Of a DNA stretch of 12,545 nt, positions 7,533 through 12,545 are shown one piece after another; within the stretch, counting starts at the first letter, position 1; each line of letters begins with the position of its first letter. Below the pieces are notes generated by a model, which was not told the DNA's origin, did no database searches, and worked only from the letters and a program-made list of their open reading frames with translations. Made by a program: the position numbers and the translations under genes. Origin of the DNA: Pseudomonadota bacterium (GTDB lineage: Bacteria > Pseudomonadota > Alphaproteobacteria > Paracaedibacterales > CAIULA01); the NCBI GenBank assembly GCA_021804455.1, contig JAJZHT010000020.1:1-12545 (forward strand). The letters are read 5' to 3'.

Positions 7533-7836
7533 TAAAAAACAACCAATCCCTAATATAGGTCGTGCTCAATTGATTGAAAAACTTTGTGAAGAGCACGGTT
7601 TTGACAAAAAAGTTTCCGCACAGTTGGTTGAAACAATTTTAGAAACGATGATAGAAGTCCTCACGACTGGTCAAACGTTAAAGTTTAATGGCTTTGCAAG
7701 TTTAAGCATCTCTCAAAAAATAAAACGTCCAGGGCGAAATCCCCGTACCCAAGAAACTGTCATGATTGCTCCTCGACGTGTTGTTCGATTGCGAACCTCG
7801 GAACACTTTTATAAAAGGTTGAATCATGAAATATAA
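7516..7836 (+). CDS. HU/IHF family DNA-bending protein, IHF-alpha-like
   Basis: This 106-residue protein belongs to the HU/IHF family, which binds the minor groove and bends DNA in the nucleoid. The dimerisation helices occupy about 14-50 (IGRAQLIEKLCEEHGFDKK). The strand region contains LKFNGFASLSI (55-65), and the DNA-intercalating arm carries PGRNPRT (72-78). IAPRRVVRLR (84-93) is closer to IHF-alpha (PGRNPKTG, ITARRVV) than to HU. There are extra residues at the N-terminus (MTLAINKKQPIPN) compared with typical IhfA. The ATG lies inside the end of the Fe-S gene with no clear SD, pointing to translational coupling, and no other start would keep the fold. The position in a rubrerythrin operon is unusual. 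I cannot tell whether this is the genome's main IhfA or a paralogue. Confidence 0.85.
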   Translation: MTLAINKKQPIPNIGRAQLIEKLCEEHGFDKKVSAQLVETILETMIEVLTTGQTLKFNGFASLSISQKIKRPGRNPRTQETVMIAPRRVVRLRTSEHFYKRLNHEI

Positions 7837-8197
7837 TCCTGATAACATTTTTGCTCGTTTATTAAGAGAGGAACTCCCTTGTCGTAAGGTTTGCGAAGGG
7901 CCGCATTATCTGGCCTTCCATGACCTTCATCCCCAAGCCCCTGTTCATGTTTTGGTAATACCTAGGGGGCCTTACTCCAATGCTACAGTTTTTCACGAAC
8001 AAGCTTTATCAGAAGAAATCCTTGGGTTTTACCAAGGATTGGCCGATACAATCAAATTTTTATCGTTGAAAAAAGGCTATCGACTGATCAGCAATACGGG
8101 ACCTGACGCCAATCAGGAAGTTTCCCATTTTCATGTTCATATCTTGGCAGGAAAGCCTTTGGGGCCTCTTCTTGCGGGTGTGGATTCTTCTTGTTAA
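7826..8197 (+). CDS. HIT-family nucleotide hydrolase (HinT-like)
   Basis: This 123-residue histidine-triad protein is of the HinT branch, which hydrolyses nucleoside phosphoramidates and acyl-adenylates such as AMP-lysine. The active-site triad is intact: H101, H103 and H105 in HFHVHIL. The upstream core shows DNIFARLLREELP (6-18), AFHDLHPQAPVHVLVIPR (30-47) and GYRLISNTGPDANQEV (84-99), all typical. It ends in GPLLAG, close to the common HinT ending. The ATG overlaps the last 11 bases of the IHF-like gene and is preceded by AAAAGG (7813-7818) at 7 bases, so the start is well supported. It is probably translated together with its neighbours. Confidence 0.93.
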   Translation: MKYNPDNIFARLLREELPCRKVCEGPHYLAFHDLHPQAPVHVLVIPRGPYSNATVFHEQALSEEILGFYQGLADTIKFLSLKKGYRLISNTGPDANQEVSHFHVHILAGKPLGPLLAGVDSSC

Positions 8198-8212
8198 GGG
8201 GTTATATATCTG

Positions 8213-8890
8213 ATGCGGATTCTTTATCATTACCCGTTATGTCCTTATTCACGTAAAATTCGTTTAATATTGGCCGAGAAAAAATTAGACTTTACCACCC
8301 AAATTGAACGGTATTGGGAAAAGCGACCGGAATTTCTCCAACTGAATCTTGCAGGACATGTTCCTGTTCTGATTGATTTGAACGGTTCTGTTTTGGCCAC
8401 CAGCGTTGCCATCGCTGAATATTTAGAAGAAGCCTATCCTGATCGTCCCTTAATAGGGGAGGGGTTACCCCAGAGAGCGGAAGTGCGACGTTTAATGGCG
8501 TGGTTTGATGAGCAGTTCGGTCATGGGATCAGTAAGTGTTTGGTTTTTGAAAAAAATATTAAACGTTACATGAAATTAACGGGCAATACAGGACCTGATT
8601 CTAACGCTATACGTCAGGCTAAAGGCGCTCTTCATACTCATCTGGATTATATCAGTTGGTTGGTTGATCGACGAAATTGGTTAGCAGGAGATCACTTTTC
8701 TTTGGCTGATATTACAGCTGCCGCTCATTTATCAGTGATTGATTACTTGGGAGATGTTCCCTGGGAATCCCATTCTTTAGCTAAGGAATGGTATTCGCGT
8801 ATCAAGTCACGTCCCACATTTCGGACTTTTTTACAAGACCGTGTTCCTGGACTAGTGCCAGCATCCCATTACCTTGACTTAGATTTTTAA
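8213..8890 (+). CDS. fzlA: GST-fold protein, FzlA-like (FtsZ-associated)
   Basis: This 225-residue protein has the glutathione S-transferase fold. The thioredoxin-like domain covers about 1-78 (MRILYHYPLCPYSRKIRLIL, cis-Pro in HVPVL at 49-53, then ATSVAIAEYLEE), and an all-helical domain covers about 88-208 with the capping motif LADITAA (164-170). It resembles the alphaproteobacterial branch that includes Caulobacter FzlA, which binds FtsZ, curves its filaments and controls constriction. The support is the N-terminal MRILYHYPLCP, the RPEFLQLNLAGHVPVL block and the acidic tail HYLDLDF. FzlA's C-terminal region is known to be functionally important. The assignment to FzlA rather than a detoxifying GST is by recollection of family sequences. 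The gene starts 15 bases after the HIT gene with a GGGG-containing SD overlapping that stop, and is the last gene of the run. Confidence 0.72.
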   Translation: MRILYHYPLCPYSRKIRLILAEKKLDFTTQIERYWEKRPEFLQLNLAGHVPVLIDLNGSVLATSVAIAEYLEEAYPDRPLIGEGLPQRAEVRRLMAWFDEQFGHGISKCLVFEKNIKRYMKLTGNTGPDSNAIRQAKGALHTHLDYISWLVDRRNWLAGDHFSLADITAAAHLSVIDYLGDVPWESHSLAKEWYSRIKSRPTFRTFLQDRVPGLVPASHYLDLDF

Positions 8891-8997
8891 CCAACGGGCA
8901 CGAGAGAATTTTATATCCAAACTTCTATTTAATAATCCATATTATGGAAAATAAGTTGATTGCCAAAAATAAAAGAAACTGAGTTTAAGAATACCTT

Positions 8998-12545
<3,548 letters not shown>

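Noticed and set aside
8976..8986. AAAC-TGA-GTTT hairpin near the 3' ends of the convergent fzlA-like and glycosyltransferase genes
   Set aside because: Only four AT-rich base pairs, too weak to call a terminator even though the minus strand is followed by a T-rich run. The 107-base gap (8891-8997) otherwise shows nothing.

Overview
The window looks like chromosomal DNA from a moderately AT-rich alphaproteobacterium, plausibly a host-associated lineage of the Holosporales or Rickettsiales type. This rests on three observations. A rubrerythrin and CCG-domain Fe-S protein pair is arranged as in many alphaproteobacteria. A GST-fold protein resembles the alphaproteobacterial FtsZ-binding protein FzlA. 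The left end carries two AT-rich genes of unknown family, one of them secreted. Taxonomy is inferred from gene content only; no rRNA or tRNA gene is present.

Layout. Positions 1-2441 (+) hold two tightly coupled genes I do not recognise. The first is a helical, lysine/glutamate-rich protein whose reading frame is still open at the left window edge. The second is a signal-peptide protein with a central stretch resembling a class I (Rossmann-like) methyltransferase core. A weak terminator follows. Positions 2533-3336 (-) encode a short RodZ-type protein (cytoplasmic HTH, one membrane segment, periplasmic domain). Divergent from it, 3473-4195 (+) encodes an acetoacetyl-CoA reductase-like SDR (PhaB type). 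It converges on xseA (4225-5613, -), the large subunit of exonuclease VII.

Positions 5762-8890 (+) form a compact five-gene run: rubrerythrin, a two-cluster Fe-S/CCG protein, an IHF-alpha-like DNA-bending protein, a HIT-family hydrolase and the FzlA-like GST-fold protein. The gaps are 1 and 15 nt and the overlaps 17 and 11 nt. A sigma70-like promoter and an inverted repeat lie just upstream of rubrerythrin. The run therefore places peroxide/redox genes in the same likely transcript as nucleoid-architecture and probable cell-division genes.

Positions 8998-12545 (-) hold ligA (NAD-dependent DNA ligase, 5' end outside the window) followed, with overlapping reading frames, by an ArnT-like GT-C glycosyltransferase of the envelope.

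Most of the window is ordinary housekeeping DNA. The part with real potential for something undescribed is the left-end pair, especially the exported methyltransferase-like protein. The composition of the rubrerythrin operon comes second. All intergenic gaps are under 150 bases.
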